Shown here: positions 51,102-61,945 of the stretch, in pieces
Position numbering within the stretch: position 1 is the first letter of the stretch
How the letters are laid out: each line of letters opens with the position of its first letter
NCBI GenBank assembly: GCA_039090855.1
Contig: CM077022.1
Coordinates: 72,564,971 to 72,628,970, forward strand
DNA: 64,000 nucleotides
From: Macrothele yani
Lineage: Eukaryota > Arthropoda > Arachnida > Araneae > Macrothelidae
Direction of reading: 5' to 3'
The notes under the pieces: model-generated
Database searches by the model: none
Told to the model about the DNA's origin: nothing
Seen by the model: only the letters and a program-made list of their open reading frames with translations
Translations under genes and position numbers: made by a program

Positions 51102-52440
51102 TATATTGACAAAAGTCACCGGACACCCCTCAAAATCAAATGAACGGATCCGCTGCGTTGTTAAGATGCGCTGTACGGCTACAAACGGTATAAAAACAAG
51201 CCTGCAGTTGATCGCGATCATATCGCTCTGTGAGGTTCAGTGAAAATGTCACGGAGGGAGAGAACTGACTTTGAGAAAGGAAAGATTGTTGGGTTGTTAT
51301 AAACTAGCGTGCAAAAATTAAGGACGAGACAGTTGTTCGAATGTAACGTCGTGCAGAAGTGCTCCACATCGACTCAAATCATACCATAAGATCCCCAAGA
51401 TGTAAGACTATGGGACAAGTGAACAAAACCGTCCAAACAAGGAATCCAAAGGATACAAAGGCACTTTATTGAAAAGGTAGCTTCGAGCACAACTGGACAG
51501 AAGACAGAAACGTCCATGTGACAGGCGGCTGCCAAGAAAAATCTAGTGTTTAGTAGGAGATATGATCACCCCTGACTGTGTTGCAGGATTTACAACGTCT
51601 GTCCATGCTGAGGACGAGGTTGTCAAGGAGCTGTTGAGGCATCGCGGCCCATTCCTCTTGTAGCGCCAATCGCAGCTGCGGAATCGTTGCTGGCGGCTGG
51701 TGACGTGCTGCCAAGCGTCTCCCGAGAAGGTCCCACACGTGTTCGATTGGATTTAGGTCCGGGGACCTTGCGGGCCAATCCATGCGTTGAATATCTTCAC
51801 TCTCCAACAGCTCTACGACAGCCACTGTACGATGAGGTGTAGCGTTGTCGTCAATGAAGAGGAACTCAGGACCCACATCACCTCTAAACTGACGCACGTG
51901 AGGCAGGAAAACCTCGGTACAATAGCGGGCACAAGTGACTGAACCTCCTTGGAAGATGTGGAGGTCAGTACGGCTACCAAGCATGATACCACCCCAAACG
52001 ATAACTCCGCCAGCTCTAAACCGGTCCCTTTCGATGATGTTGGAGGTGTGATTGCGTGTTCCCTGCTCTCTCCAGATGTGTATACGTCCAGAATCGCTCG
52101 CAAGACTAAATCGGCTCTCATCCGTAAAGAGAACTCGACCCCATTGCTGATGTGTCCAGTTCTTGTGTTCCTGGCACCACAGAAACCGCCGACTCCGATG
52201 AGCAGGCGTTAATGGCACACACCGTACTGGTCGTCGTGCAAATAGACCACCTTTGTGCAGCCTCCTGGCCACGGTAAAACGTGATAACGGACATCCAGTT
52301 GTCTGTTGCATGTGCATTGCGATTTCTCCCGCTGTCTGCCGTCTGTCTCTTCTCGCCTGTAGGACAATATACCGGTCGTCCGCCGACGTGGTTGCTCGTG
52401 GACGACCACTTCTAGGTGTCCGGTGACTTTTGTCAATATA
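51102..52440. mobile_element. Chimeric Tc1-like element J (two sources)
   Basis: Perfect 26-bp inverted repeats at 51102-51127 and 52415-52440 (TATATTGACAAAAGTCACCG, then GACACC). Inside the left repeat lies a plus-strand transposase start (51246, MSRRERTDFEKGKIVGLL, then TAA). From 51302 on lies a different, minus-strand transposon body whose own end appears to be AACTAGCGTGCAAAAATTAA. At the right, the inverted repeat joins directly to the middle of that second transposase, without the usual leader. Confidence 0.8.
51550..52414 (-). pseudogene. Tc1-like (DD34E) transposase J2, N-terminal HTH lost
   Basis: A long open frame (about 288 codons of J2 sequence; the computed ORF extends into the inverted repeat to 52452). 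It retains RSGRPRATTSADDRYIVLQA, the second HTH (SRFTVARRLHKGGLFARRPV), VLFTDESRFSLASDSGRIHI (first D), GPEFLFIDDNATPHRTVAVV (second D) and WPARSPDLNPIEHVWDLLGR (E). The C-terminus is SMDRRCKSCNTVRGDHISY. All three catalytic residues are present and there are no internal stops, but the first DNA-binding domain is missing. Confidence 0.85.
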
Positions 52441-52448
52441 TTGTATAA

Positions 52449-53662
52449 ACACTGAAGAGCAATTGAATTAGAGATGCCAGTCTAGTAACGTGTAGCACCA
52501 CCTTTCGTCCTGATGACGGCGGCGATTCGTCTCGGCATGGACTCGACAAGACACCGGAGGTTTGGGGAAGCCATACGGATCCACGACCCCTGAACAAGCT
52601 CCCACAGTTTACGAAGATTTGATGGAGGGGTCAGAGCCTCGAACATCTCTCTGGATGGCATCCCAGATGTGCTCGATGGGATTGAGGTCAGGTGACCTAG
52701 CTGGCCAAGGAAGAGAGGTCACGTCGGTGGAGTGTTCATCCAACCATTCGTATACAATTCGGGAGCGATGGCACGGTGCATTGTCTTGTTGCAGAATGAG
52801 GTCCCCAGTGGGATGTTGAAGACGCACAAACGGGAGCAAATGGTCGTCCAGGATATCCCGGTAACGTTGATCTGTGAATGTCACACGTACCAGGGGTCCC
52901 ATTTCAGTCACGTAAACAGTCCCCAGACGAGAATGCCACCCCCACCAGCTTGAAGAGTACCCTGCTGGCAAAGAAGGATCCATCGCTTCATGTGGTTTGC
53001 GCCGTAATCGTATCCTGCCATCCGCATGTACCAACGTGAATCTCGACTCATCAATCCAAGCAACATTTTTCCACATGTCTAGGATCCAGTGGCAATGTTC
53101 CCGTGCCCATCCTAATCTTTGCACCCTGTGATGCGCGGTCAGCAGCGGTACCCTCGTGGGACGATGGCTTCTGTACCCCATAGCGAGGAAATGGTTCTGG
53201 ATGGTGTGGCGGCTTACACGTTTTTGTGCACCAGCGTTAAATTGCCGAGTGATTTCTTGCACTGTGGCCCGTCTATCCGCTGTTACAATGCGAGCTAGCC
53301 GACGATGACCCGGCTCATCCACACGCTGTTGTCCACGGCAGTTGGCCCTTTCAGGGATGGTTTTACCGGATTCGATGTACTCACGGTGCACCCGTGACAC
53401 AGTGGCTCGTGAAAATTCCAGGGCCTGCACGACTTCCGAGATGGAGTGACTCATTCATCGGGCTCCAGCAACTTGCCCACGATCAAATGCGCTTAGATCC
53501 TTCGTCTTACCCATACTGCGTCCGACTCTTACTGATTCCTGTTGCTTCACTCCTTATATTGTCGGATCGCTGCATACGTCATGTCGTTTCTGTTTACAGG
53601 GGCGCCCACAGCGCCACATTTGCATAACGCCAGCTGTCTCTAATTCAATTGCTCTTCAGTGT
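52449..53662 (-). mobile_element. Tc1-like transposon copy A3, full length
   Basis: Inverted repeats ACACTGAAGAGCAATTGAAT (left) and the exact complement (ATTCAATTGCTCTTCAGTGT, right), continuing inward AGAGA. Length is 1214 bp. This is the best-preserved family-A copy. It begins only about 8 bp after element J. Confidence 0.93.
52500..53514 (-). pseudogene. Tc1-like (DD34E) transposase A3, two or three frame breaks
   Basis: Start MGKTKDLSAF-type at 53514, with a stop just before MSHSISEVVQALEFSRATVS (53454). The 281-codon frame has the first and second HTH (RRATVQEITRQFNAGAQKRV), KNVAWIDESRFTLVHADGRI (first D), a short out-of-frame stretch near GYSSSWWGWHSRLG, YRDILDDHLLPFVRLQHPTG, LILQQDNAPCHRSRIV (second D) and SPDLNPIEHIWDAIQRD (E). 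It leaves frame after SDPSIKSS, while the C-terminal SMPRRIAAVIR sequence persists in another frame to about 52500. Confidence 0.88.
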
Positions 53663-53999
53663 ATATACGAAGACAATTCTATCAAGTTTCAAAGCTGAAA
53701 TATGGAGTCTATGACTTTATGAAGTTGTAGTAACCCCTCTGAAATTTTGAAGCTTTGTTTTGTTTCAGTTTTCAAGTTTGTGAAACCCAGATTTGCAGCG
53801 ATGCATCTGTATCATGGCTCCCAGTGCTGCGTAGCCAATTCTGAATGAAGTTCCACTGTATATCCTTTAGCGTCTGCAGTTGTGTCGGTATTGTTTCTAT
53901 GATTTCGGTAAGTAATGGAGTTCCTATGGTTTCACTTTCATATATCTAAGCCACTCCTGTGCGACGCTACGGGTCAAAACCTGGCTCATCCTAAAGTAT

Positions 54000-54341
54000 T
54001 GCACACAAGTGTATTATAAAGACCAAAAGAAAAGTATAAGAGAATTAGAATTAAAATTAAGAATTAGAAGATAGGAAAGCAGGACGAGAATTTGAAAAAA
54101 AAAAAGGTTACAGTTAGCTCATGGGAGAACTGAGAAAGAATTAGAATTAAGAAAAATTGGATTAACAGTTGAAAAGGAAAGTGAATTATTAAAAGTAAAA
54201 AACTGCTGTAAATCAGAGACAGAGCCATCCATCTGGCTATGTTACAACTACTTTTATCAGAAACAAAGTTATCTGAAACTATCTTATTATACACCAGGAA
54301 GTGCTTAAAGCTTCTAAAAGATTAGAAGAGGTGTTAGATTT
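54000..54341 (+). pseudogene. Decayed gag relic, coiled-coil part
   Basis: The plus strand reads short pieces such as IRELELKLRIRR with multiple stops, resembling the charged helix of the Gypsy gag at 18059-19216 (RQFELRKLELINKKEKESI). It continues after repeat R1 at 54840. The similarity is weak here and stronger in the next piece. Confidence 0.45.
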
Positions 54342-54790
54342 TTTACGCTTTCCAACCGTAGGTTGAAGAAGCGCATATGATCCAGCTTTGTCCGTCTGTC
54401 TGCCTGTCCGCACGATAACTCGCGTAAAAATGGTTCGATTTCGATGAAATTTTAGTATGTGGTAGAGGGCTACCAGAGGACGAACCCTATTGAAAATAGG
54501 CGAAATGGGGTCAAAGATCAGGACATAGGAGCATGATCCATTCTATTGCCCTTATGCGTCATAACTTGCATAAAAATGCTTCGATTGAAACAAAACTTTA
54601 CCATGTTGTTTCGGAAGTATACTGAACCGGTTCTGTTGAATATCATCGAAATGGGGTCAAAGGTCAGGACACAAGAGTGAGATTTGTTCCGCAAATCATT
54701 ATCCTCATAACTTGAGTAATGATATCTGGTATGTTGAAAAGCGTATCATAATCAATGCATTGCATGATTTTACTAACTTGTTTTAATTCT
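54342..54790 (-). repeat. Dispersed repeat R1, reverse copy
   Basis: Same ~440-bp sequence as 12049-12482 in reverse (GGGGTCAAAGATCAGGACAT and GGGGTCAAAGGTCAGGACAC mark its two halves). It splits the gag relic. Confidence 0.85.
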
Positions 54791-54839
54791 TTAGAAAGTG
54801 TCTTTATGCTTCGTCAAATTCCAGGAAAAACGAAGGTAT

Positions 54840-55100
54840 GTTACTAATTGTTCTTTTCAATGTGCAGAATGTGTAAAGCATTTAATTAGAAGGTTGTCTA
54901 TTGAACAGTTCAACGATTATGGAACAATGAAGGAAGCTATTCAACAGAGTGCTATTTAACTCCGATGTATACTTAGAGCAGTTTAACAAAGTAAAGGAAT
55001 TTAAGCGGAAAAGTTCTATGCACCTTGTTGGCTGATTGAAGATGTCTTTATTATATTATTTTAGTTCTAATGAAGTGTCTGAATTTAAACAATTCAGATA
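54840..55100 (+). pseudogene. Decayed gag relic, capsid part
   Basis: Reads AECVKHLIRRLSIEQFNDYG then TMKEAIQQ, and in another frame SDVYLEQFNKVKEFKRKSSM and NEVSEFKQF. These align in order with ECVNHLFRRLTIEQYDKYE, DIYLKQFENISKNKGESYL and SEVKEFDQL of the intact gag. This is therefore a related but distinct Gypsy family, older and inverted relative to it. Tc1 element K interrupts it at about 55096. Confidence 0.7.
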
Positions 55101-56230
55101 CTTCACTAGAGCCGCCAGTACCTCGTTGCCTCATCGGCATAGGTTCAAAAAGATGTTGGTAGGTATATCTTGATATTTGGTACCATGACTGTAACAAAAT
55201 ATCACACAGTTGCTGTAAATTACATGGCTGGGGCGATGCTGCTCTTACCCGTTTCTCCAACTCATACCACAAACGCTCGACAGGATTCATGTCGGGCGAA
55301 TTTGGGGGCCATGGCATTAAATGGAATTTTTCTTGGAACCATTCCTGAAACTTTTTCGCAGTGTGCAATGAAGCATTGTATTTTAAAAGAATCCATCTCT
55401 GCCAGGGAATACAGTCGCCATAAAGGGGTGTACTTGGTCAGCCACGATGTTCAGGTACGTGACAGCTGTCAGAGTTCGCTCTACAAGGATAATGGGTCCT
55501 AGTGTTCCCCAAGAAGATATTGCCCATACCATCACACTCCCTCCAGCTGCATGGATCCGTCCCACAGTGCATCCAGGTGAGAAGACTTCCTTGGGTAAAT
55601 GTCGAACACGAGCTCATCTGTTGACATGGTGTAACATAAAACTGGATTTATCTGACCATGAGACCCTCTTCCAATCTTCTATGGTCCAATGTCTATGATT
55701 ACATGCCCACTGCAACCATTGACGATGGTTAACGGCTGCGAGCATAGACACACAAATAGGTCTGCGGCTGCGGAGACCCATGTCCAAGAGCGTACGATGA
55801 ACTGTGTGTTCTGACACATTGGGCCCTTCACCACAATTAAAATTATAGGTAATGTCCACCCCAGTAACCGTCCTGTTACTGCGGACAAGGCGAGATAGCA
55901 TGCGCTTACCTCCAGCATCAACGAGGGGTGGCATGCCCACGCTTTGTCGACGAAGGGTCACCTGTTACGGACCATCTTTGATAGATACTAATTACTGCAT
56001 AGCATGAGCAGCCTACCAGCGTCGCTGTTTCGGAGAAGTTCTTACCAAGGCGTCTTGCCATAACGATCTGTCTTTTGTCGAAATCAGATAAATCCTTTGC
56101 TTTTCCCATGTTGAGACGAAACGAAATACTGACTGAGAGAGCTCCGACCCAGGTATTATACATATCATTTGCGACCTTACCACGTGACGCCAATTGGCTG
56201 CACGCGCGCTTATATGCACAACGTAGAGGT
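55096..56230 (-). mobile_element. Tc1-like transposon K, ends unclear
   Basis: A Tc1 transposase relic with no convincing inverted repeats found. The left boundary is set where the gag relic breaks off (about 55096). The right one lies between the transposase start (56109) and the resumption of gag-like sequence (about 56270). Confidence 0.65.
55110..56109 (-). pseudogene. Tc1-like transposase K, fragmented
   Basis: Start MGKAKDLSDFDKRQIVMARR (56109), first HTH KNFSETATLVGCSCYAVISI. 55614-55961: RMLSRLVRSNRTVTGVDITY, second HTH HTVHRTLLDMGLRSRRPICV, and KRVSWSDKSSFML, where the first catalytic D-E-S is D-K-S. 55383-55565: GRIHAAGGSVMVWAISSWGT and VADQVHPFMATVFPGRDGFF. The second-D stretch is decayed (TAKKFQEWFQEKF follows). 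55051-55368: MPWPPNSPDMNPVERLWYEL (E kept). Four frame segments, inactive. Confidence 0.82.
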
Positions 56231-56269
56231 GCTTTTAATGTTTTAGCTGATCTGTGTATGCTACTATGT

Positions 56270-56520
56270 TACCCGGAAGAGCAACGGAGAAACTTGAGTG
56301 AGTTGAACATTTAGCAGGGTTGTGTGACGTATATTGAGTGGCTGGGACTGAATGTAAAAGATGGGTGTGAGGTTAGAGGGTTTCAGAATTCTACTTTCGG
56401 TGGGGGCCACTCAAGAGGTAATTATGTTAATGTTTGTAAGACCGACATGGGCAAAACAGGTAATTTTCAGCAGATTCAGTTAATCCTACGGAGAACATCA
56501 GGCCCGTAGCCAGACAGAGA
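56270..56520 (+). pseudogene. Possible tail of the decayed gag relic
   Basis: Reads EEQRRNLSEL, TYIEWLGLNVKDG and GFQNSTFGGGHSRGNYV, loosely like the post-capsid, Gly/Ser-rich part of Gypsy gag proteins before the zinc knuckle. No knuckle follows. The order fits gag interrupted by K, but the similarity is weak. Confidence 0.35.
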
Positions 56521-56584
56521 AGTTGGAATGTGCAACTTATGACTGAGGTCGAGAAAAAGATATAGAAGAAATCCGGCACTGGAC

Positions 56585-56720
56585 TATAGCGTAATTACGT
56601 TCCTAACTGCCACGGAAGAGTCTCAGGATCGATCCCAGGTAAGTACGAATACTCGAATCACTAAATATCCGCCGTGGGTCGGATGGGCACGTTAAGCTGT
56701 CGGACCCTGGGTACTGGCTC
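56585..56720 (+). mobile_element. SINE family 5 fragment
   Basis: Contains AGTCTCAGGATCGATCCCAG (B-box-like) and the tail GGATGGGCACGTTAAGCTGT, comparable to GGACGAGCACGTTAAGTGAC at 37370. Confidence 0.5.
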
Positions 56721-57795
56721 ACCGATTACAAATAAGGGTGTCTTCATACCCCTTTGTACCTCGTTTCCGTGTGACTTTCTTGTCAGGCACTCTAGCTCAA
56801 ATCTCGTAGCTTCCTACTTCTAAGTGTTGTTTAAGACCTGTGGTTAGACACTGTCTTCTTAAAATACTCTACATAAATCTCTCTAACTCTCTCTGTAATG
56901 TGAATGTAACGACCCTCGCTCATTTTTAGCTCTTTCTCAACATAGAGCGATCCAGAGAGAGCCGTCACATAATTTTGTTGGTTCGTTTCTCAAAATAATC
57001 AATGCTTGAAAAGAAAACTATACCGGAATATTAGTAATAACAAAAACAGCCAGTTTAATTTTCTAAAACTATGTTGCTCGGGACTTTTCAAAGTGTAGGT
57101 TAATAGAATGCTTCATTGACTTGGTCTCCGTACGTGCTATCGACACTAGATCCAAACTTCGTGTTTCCTGTACACCGCCGCTGCAGCAACGCGACACAAT
57201 ACCAATCGCTTTCTGGAAATATATCGTCTCTGACTCCAATAACAAGACCCAACCTGTCTCTCCAAAACTAAGGTCCCGTCTCTCTCGCTTCAAATTTCAA
57301 AGTGTTCTCTCTCTTAAAACTTCAGAAAATCTCCCATGCCCCCTTAATCGGATTTCTCAGAAAATACTCACCTACGTGGGACTACCTGAACACACCCTTA
57401 AGCTTGTGTTTCATTCATTAATGCGCCGTGGAGATAATCCCGTTGCTACACAAGACAGGTGCAATACACTTCAAATACTTATGTACTAAGCCGATTGTAA
57501 TGCAGCTAATCGCGTGTATCTGAGAGCAACAGCCTTAAACATGCCGATATCGTCAGCTCTGCCCAAAAATGGCGCGAACCGTGGCACGGGGAATCCAAAT
57601 TCCACGTGGGAATGTATTGAGGCATACATATTTACAATTAGTTTTTATGACCTGGGAGCTAACGAATCTTACAGTGAGTCACTAGAACGGGCAAAAGAAA
57701 ACTCAGGTCAGGCGCCCTACCGTGGATACCGCCCTGGTTGGAATAGGAAGATCCTTAACATGAATCTCATCTGCTTGAGGCTGCTATTCGTAATA
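56721..57795. other. Unassigned region with two short ORFs
   Basis: Holds plus-strand ORFs of 122 codons (57121-57489) and 108 codons (57514-57840). Neither has a motif I recognise. The stretch GAACCGTGGCACGGGGAATC at 57578 is identical to a transposase stretch in element G (58652), so part of this region is probably transposon debris. I do not call genes. Confidence 0.3.
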
Positions 57796-59114
57796 CAGGG
57801 TGTCCATAAAGTCTTTCCCACATTACAAAAATTAATATAAAAAATGTATTACAGGTACAAGAAAGAGAATGCACGAGAATCATGGTGCACAAGTAAAGTT
57901 TTTTTTTCCAGTGTCAGTACACCTCCACATGGGCGCCATTTGTAGTCCGGAGGACATCTAAGCGATATTCGATTTCACGCCATGTTTGTTTAACATCTCA
58001 GCAGAGACTGAACCAGAGGCGTCCGTTATTCTGCTCTTCAATGTCTCGACATCCGGCACATTGCTAGAGTAAACTTGGTCTTTCACATAACCCCACAGGA
58101 AAAAGTCTAGAGGGGTTATGTCCGGCGATCGAGGTGGTCATGTCATGGGACCGTCGCGGCCAATCCATCTGTCCGGAAATGTAGCATTCAGGAACTCACG
58201 AACCATTGTTGACCAATGTGGTGGGGCACCGTCTTGTTGGAAAATATCCGAAGGTTGGAGTGCATGCAACTGAGGTGCTACAAAAAGTTCCAGCATTTGC
58301 AGGTACACGATACATGTTACTTTGGGCTCTGTAAAAAAAAAGGGCCCGATAATTCTGTCATGCATCAGGCTGCACCATACGTTCACTTTCGGGTTAGCCC
58401 TGTATTGTTCGATGACATAATGGGGATTTTCTCATCCCCAGATTCGCACATTGTGCCTATTTACTGTACCAGAGATGTGGATGTGGCTTCATCTGAGAAA
58501 CAGACACGGTGCAGATGATCACTATCATGAGCATATGCGCTGCAACATCTCCGTCGCAAATGTAGCACGGCGAGGCCAGTCATCAAGCTGAAGAGTTTGA
58601 ATGATCTGTACCTCACAAGCGTACAGATGAAGACGTTTGTGTGAAATTTTGTGAACCGTGGCACGGGGAATCCCAGTTTCGAGTGAAGCACGACGAATGA
58701 ATTTCCACGGGCTTCACAGAAATGTCACCTGAACAGCTGCAGCTGTCTCTTGTGTAACCGGTGGTCGGCCCGCGTGGGGAGATCGCCAACACTTCCCGTC
58801 GCTTTAAACTTTTCATACCAAGCTTTTATGCTTTTTTGGCAGGTGGTGATCGTCTGTACTCTTTTCTGAAATGAAGCTTGAAAGTAACCGCCGATTTGGT
58901 CTCATGGAACCACAACACGCACGCCGCTTTTTCTTGCATGGAAGCCATTATCGATGAAACGCTCCTTTTGCTCAGCAGTAGCGCTCACATAAAGAACATA
59001 AAAAAAAAAACTTCATGAGTGCTGATATATTATGTTGCCAACCATTTTATTTTTACTTACATAGGTTTTTTATATTGATTTTTGTAATGCGGGAAAGACT
59101 TCGTGGGCACTCTG
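57796..59114 (-). mobile_element. DUF4817-type DNA transposon G, full length
   Basis: Inverted repeats of ~49 bp: CAGGGTGTCCATAAAGTCTT, CCCACATTACAAAAATTAAT (left) and the near complement at 59066-59114 (GATTTTTGTAATGCGGGAAA, GGGCACTCTG). TA on both sides. Length is 1319 bp. Confidence 0.92.
57950..58948 (-). pseudogene. Transposase of element G, frame-broken
   Basis: Start near 58948: MASMQEKAACVLWFHETKSA, then RKEYRRSPPAKKA and WYEKFKATGS in neighbouring frames. This is the same N-terminal HTH type as in F. Next, a second HTH with RATVHKISHKRLHLYACE-like pieces, VCFSDEATSTSL (first D), VNVWCSLMHDRIIGPFFF-type segment, LHALQPSDIFQQDGAPPHWS (second D) and FPDRWIGRDGP. After a break the third catalytic region (SPDITPLDFFLWG-like) can be read around 58080-58135 in another frame. 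Confidence 0.82.
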
Positions 59115-59366
59115 TAAATACAGTATAGTTTCGAAAAATATCTTTTTAAAACACTCTTAACTGTAAACCAAAGAATAACATTTCGGAAACGTAAGCTGCT
59201 TGTTGTGTTTGCAAAAGGGTTTACAGAAAACAATTACGACTTGAATATTTAGCAAAAGCATCTCAGCACTGCGGGGTATTATTGTACTTAATGGATAAGA
59301 ATTGAATGAGCGCTGCAGTTTTATAAGGAAGGCAAGAAAAAGTGAAAATGGTGAATTTAGGAGGAT

Positions 59367-59530
59367 GTGGCGTGCCTGCACCGCAGGAGGCACATGAGAT
59401 AAAGGCAGATAGCAGAGAGGAGCATATGTCCGCGCAGCTCAGTTGGGAGAGCGACTTACTCCGGAGTGAGAGGATCCGGTTTCGATGCTCCGGCGGGGAC
59501 AAAGATGATGGAGAAATTTACTTCGTTATA
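59367..59530 (+). mobile_element. SINE family 3
   Basis: GTGGCGTGCCTGCACCGCAG, GAGATAAAGGCAGATAGCAG, head CCGCGCAGCTCAGTTGGGAG (A box) and CCGGTTTCGATGCTCCGG (B box), tail GATGGAGAAATTTACTTCGT. Confidence 0.85.
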
Positions 59531-59787
59531 TTGGCGCCCGAACTTCAAGAATGACCTGGCCGTTAAAGTTCTCGCAGTGGTGTGATGTTCTTTTCACGCC
59601 GCGAGACAGGAAAAAATAAGAGAATCCCTTCTTCAGCGTTTCGAAAAATAAATGTGTGTGACGTTACGTTCCACGCACCAAATTGACTGGGATTTCTCAA
59701 ATGCACGTTCTTCAGCGGATGACTGCCTACAGCGACACATGGTCCCAGCTGACCCGTGGGCCATGACCCCGGCCCTCTTTCGGGGGT

Positions 59788-59952
59788 GGGGAAATGTGAC
59801 GTGCCTGCACTGCAGGACGCGCATGAGATAAAGGCAGTTAGCAGCGAGTGCATGTGTCCGCGTAGCTCAGTTGGGAGAGCGACTTGCTCCAGAGTGAGGG
59901 GACCTGGGTTCGATGCCCGCAGTGAATAAAAGAAACTTACTTCGTCATAAGG
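59788..59952 (+). mobile_element. SINE family 3
   Basis: GTGACGTGCCTGCACTGCAG, GAGATAAAGGCAGTTAGCAG, head CCGCGTAGCTCAGTTGGGAG and CTGGGTTCGATGCCCGC, tail AAACTTACTTCGTCATAAGG. It is about 420 bp from the previous copy in the same direction. Confidence 0.85.
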
Positions 59953-60742
59953 AACTCTAAGTATAAAATTTTGATGTATTTTTCTGTTCATTCATGCTCT
60001 TTTGGGTGCTTTCTTCTTTTTATTTTATGCAAACGAACGTACGAAAGAACGAAATTGTCCTAGGTTTTTACTTTAAAACTTGTAAAACCAGGGTATGTAA
60101 GTAACTATTAGGTTTCTCACATGAAATATTCCTTTGTTTCAGATTGCATTCTATGGTACGCAGATAACTATTTAAAATCCAAAATTACATTTTGAACAAG
60201 TGCCGAATAAAAATGATCTTCCCCAGCGTATGTACGTTAGAATTTATCTTACAAAAAGTTTCCGGGAGAAAACATGATTTTAATGGATACGGAAAAGTCA
60301 GAATTGAGTTTCTTTGTAAGAAAGCAACAACACACTTCCTTGTACGGGTTCACATGCGCTTCTGAATATGTTTTCCTTTCTAATAAAACGAAAGCAGTTT
60401 CCCTATTCCTTTTGTTTTCTTTGTTCCTATTTTCTGTTTTGTTCTGAATCGTAGTACAATGGATAATTAATGTCCTTTGTTTTCCGGAATTACCAATTAC
60501 AGAAATTATGCTTGGTATATTTAATTTTGAAATATCCATTCAACCGTCATTCTTGCTGTTTTACGAGGGAATTTCCATTAACAACATCAGCATCATATTT
60601 ATTTACGCAACCAATTTAGAGGTTTCAGTGGTTTTTAAAAATGCACTTTTATAGGGTGTGACGTACTGCAGAGGTAAAGCAGGTGCCAAGGCGACAAATA
60701 TGCAGCTATATATTCCGTCCGTGTAGTTTAGGTGGTTGGAAC
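59953..60742. other. No recognisable gene
   Basis: AT-rich. The 96-codon minus-strand ORF (60249-60539) has no motif. Confidence 0.3.
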
Positions 60743-61776
60743 TACGAGGGTTGTACCGAAAGTGATGCAAAGTGGACATAACTTTTTTTATTAACTGACA
60801 GAGGTCGTTCAAATTGCGCATGTTTGTAAAGTAACTATTCCTCTATAGTAACCCTTCCTCATTGAAGGTAAATACGAGGGTTGTGCCGAAAGTAATACAA
60901 AAGTTGGCATAACTTTTTTATTAACTGGCAGGGGTCGTTCAAATTGCACATGTTGGTAGACTAACTCTGTAGTAACCCTTCTTCTTCATTGCAGGTAAAT
61001 ACTAGGGTTGTACCGAAAGTAATGCAAAAGTGGGCATAACTTTTTTATTAACTGGCAGGGGTCGTTCAAATTGCACATGTTGGTAGACTAACTCTGTAGT
61101 AACCCTTCTTCTTCATTGCAGGTAAATACGAGGGTTGTACCGAAAGTAATGCAAAAGTGGGCATAACTTTTTTATTAACTGGCAGGGGTCGTTCAAATTG
61201 CACATGTTGGTAGACTAACTCTGTAGTAACCCTTCTTCTTCATTGCAGGTAAATACGAGGGTTGTACCGAAAGTAATGCAAAAGTGGGCATAACTTTTTT
61301 ATTAACTGGCAGAGGTCGTTCAAATTGTACATGTCGGTAGAGTAACTCTTCCTCTATGGCAACCTTCTTCTTCATTGCAGGTAGATACGAAGGTTGTACC
61401 GAAAGTAATGCAAAAGTAGGCATAACTGTGTTATTAACTGTCAGAGGTCGTTCAAATAGCACATGTTGGGAGAGTAACTCTTCCTCTATAGTAACCCTTC
61501 TTCTTCATTGTAGGTAAATACGAGGGCTGAACCGAAAGCAATGCAAAAGTGGACATAACTTTTTTTATTAACTGACAGAGGTCGTTCAAATTGCACATGT
61601 TGGCAGACTGACTCTGTAGTAACCCTTCTTCTTCATTGCAGGTAAATACGAGGGTTGTACCGAAAAAAATGCAAAAGTGGGCATAACTTTTTTATTAACT
61701 TGCAGAGGTCATTCATGCACATGTTGGTAGAGTAACTCTCCTTCTATTGTAACCCTTCTTCTTCATTGCAGGTAAA
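60743..61776 (+). repeat. 127-133-bp tandem repeat of a mariner 5' end, eight units
   Basis: Units start at 60743, 60873, 61000, 61127, 61254, 61386, 61519 and 61647. Each begins TACGAGGGTTGTACCGAAAG (mariner-type terminal repeat), contains GCATAACTTTTTTATTAACT and GGTCGTTCAAATTGCACATG, and ends CTTCTTCATTGCAGGTAAA. The last unit runs directly into the transposase start at 61779. Units 3-5 are nearly identical, so they are the most recent. Confidence 0.95.
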
Positions 61777-61778
61777 TA

Positions 61779-61945
61779 ATGGATTCCAAGCAGAAGCAGC
61801 GTGCCGTCTTTGAGTTCTTGATGGAGGAAGTGTGCAGGCTGTCCGACATCCACAGAAGGCTACAAAATGTTTACGGAGATGACACCATTGACAAGAGCAA
61901 TGTGCACAGATGAATGAAGAAGTTTCAAGACAAAGCCCGCCAGAG
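61779..61945 (+). pseudogene. Mariner-type transposase N-terminus, truncated
   Basis: Begins MDSKQKQRAVFEFLMEEVCR then LSDIHRRLQNVYGDDTIDKS, the HTH_48 type DNA-binding domain of mariner/SETMAR-like transposases. A TGA replaces the expected Trp before MKKFQDKAR. The ORF is lost after about 55 codons and no catalytic domain follows. Confidence 0.75.

Noticed and set aside
57121..57489. 122-codon ORF with a vague resemblance to a tyrosine-recombinase tail (HSLMRRGDN)
   Set aside because: The R..H..R..Y active-site order cannot be shown, and the region shares debris with element G. Not enough to name a family.
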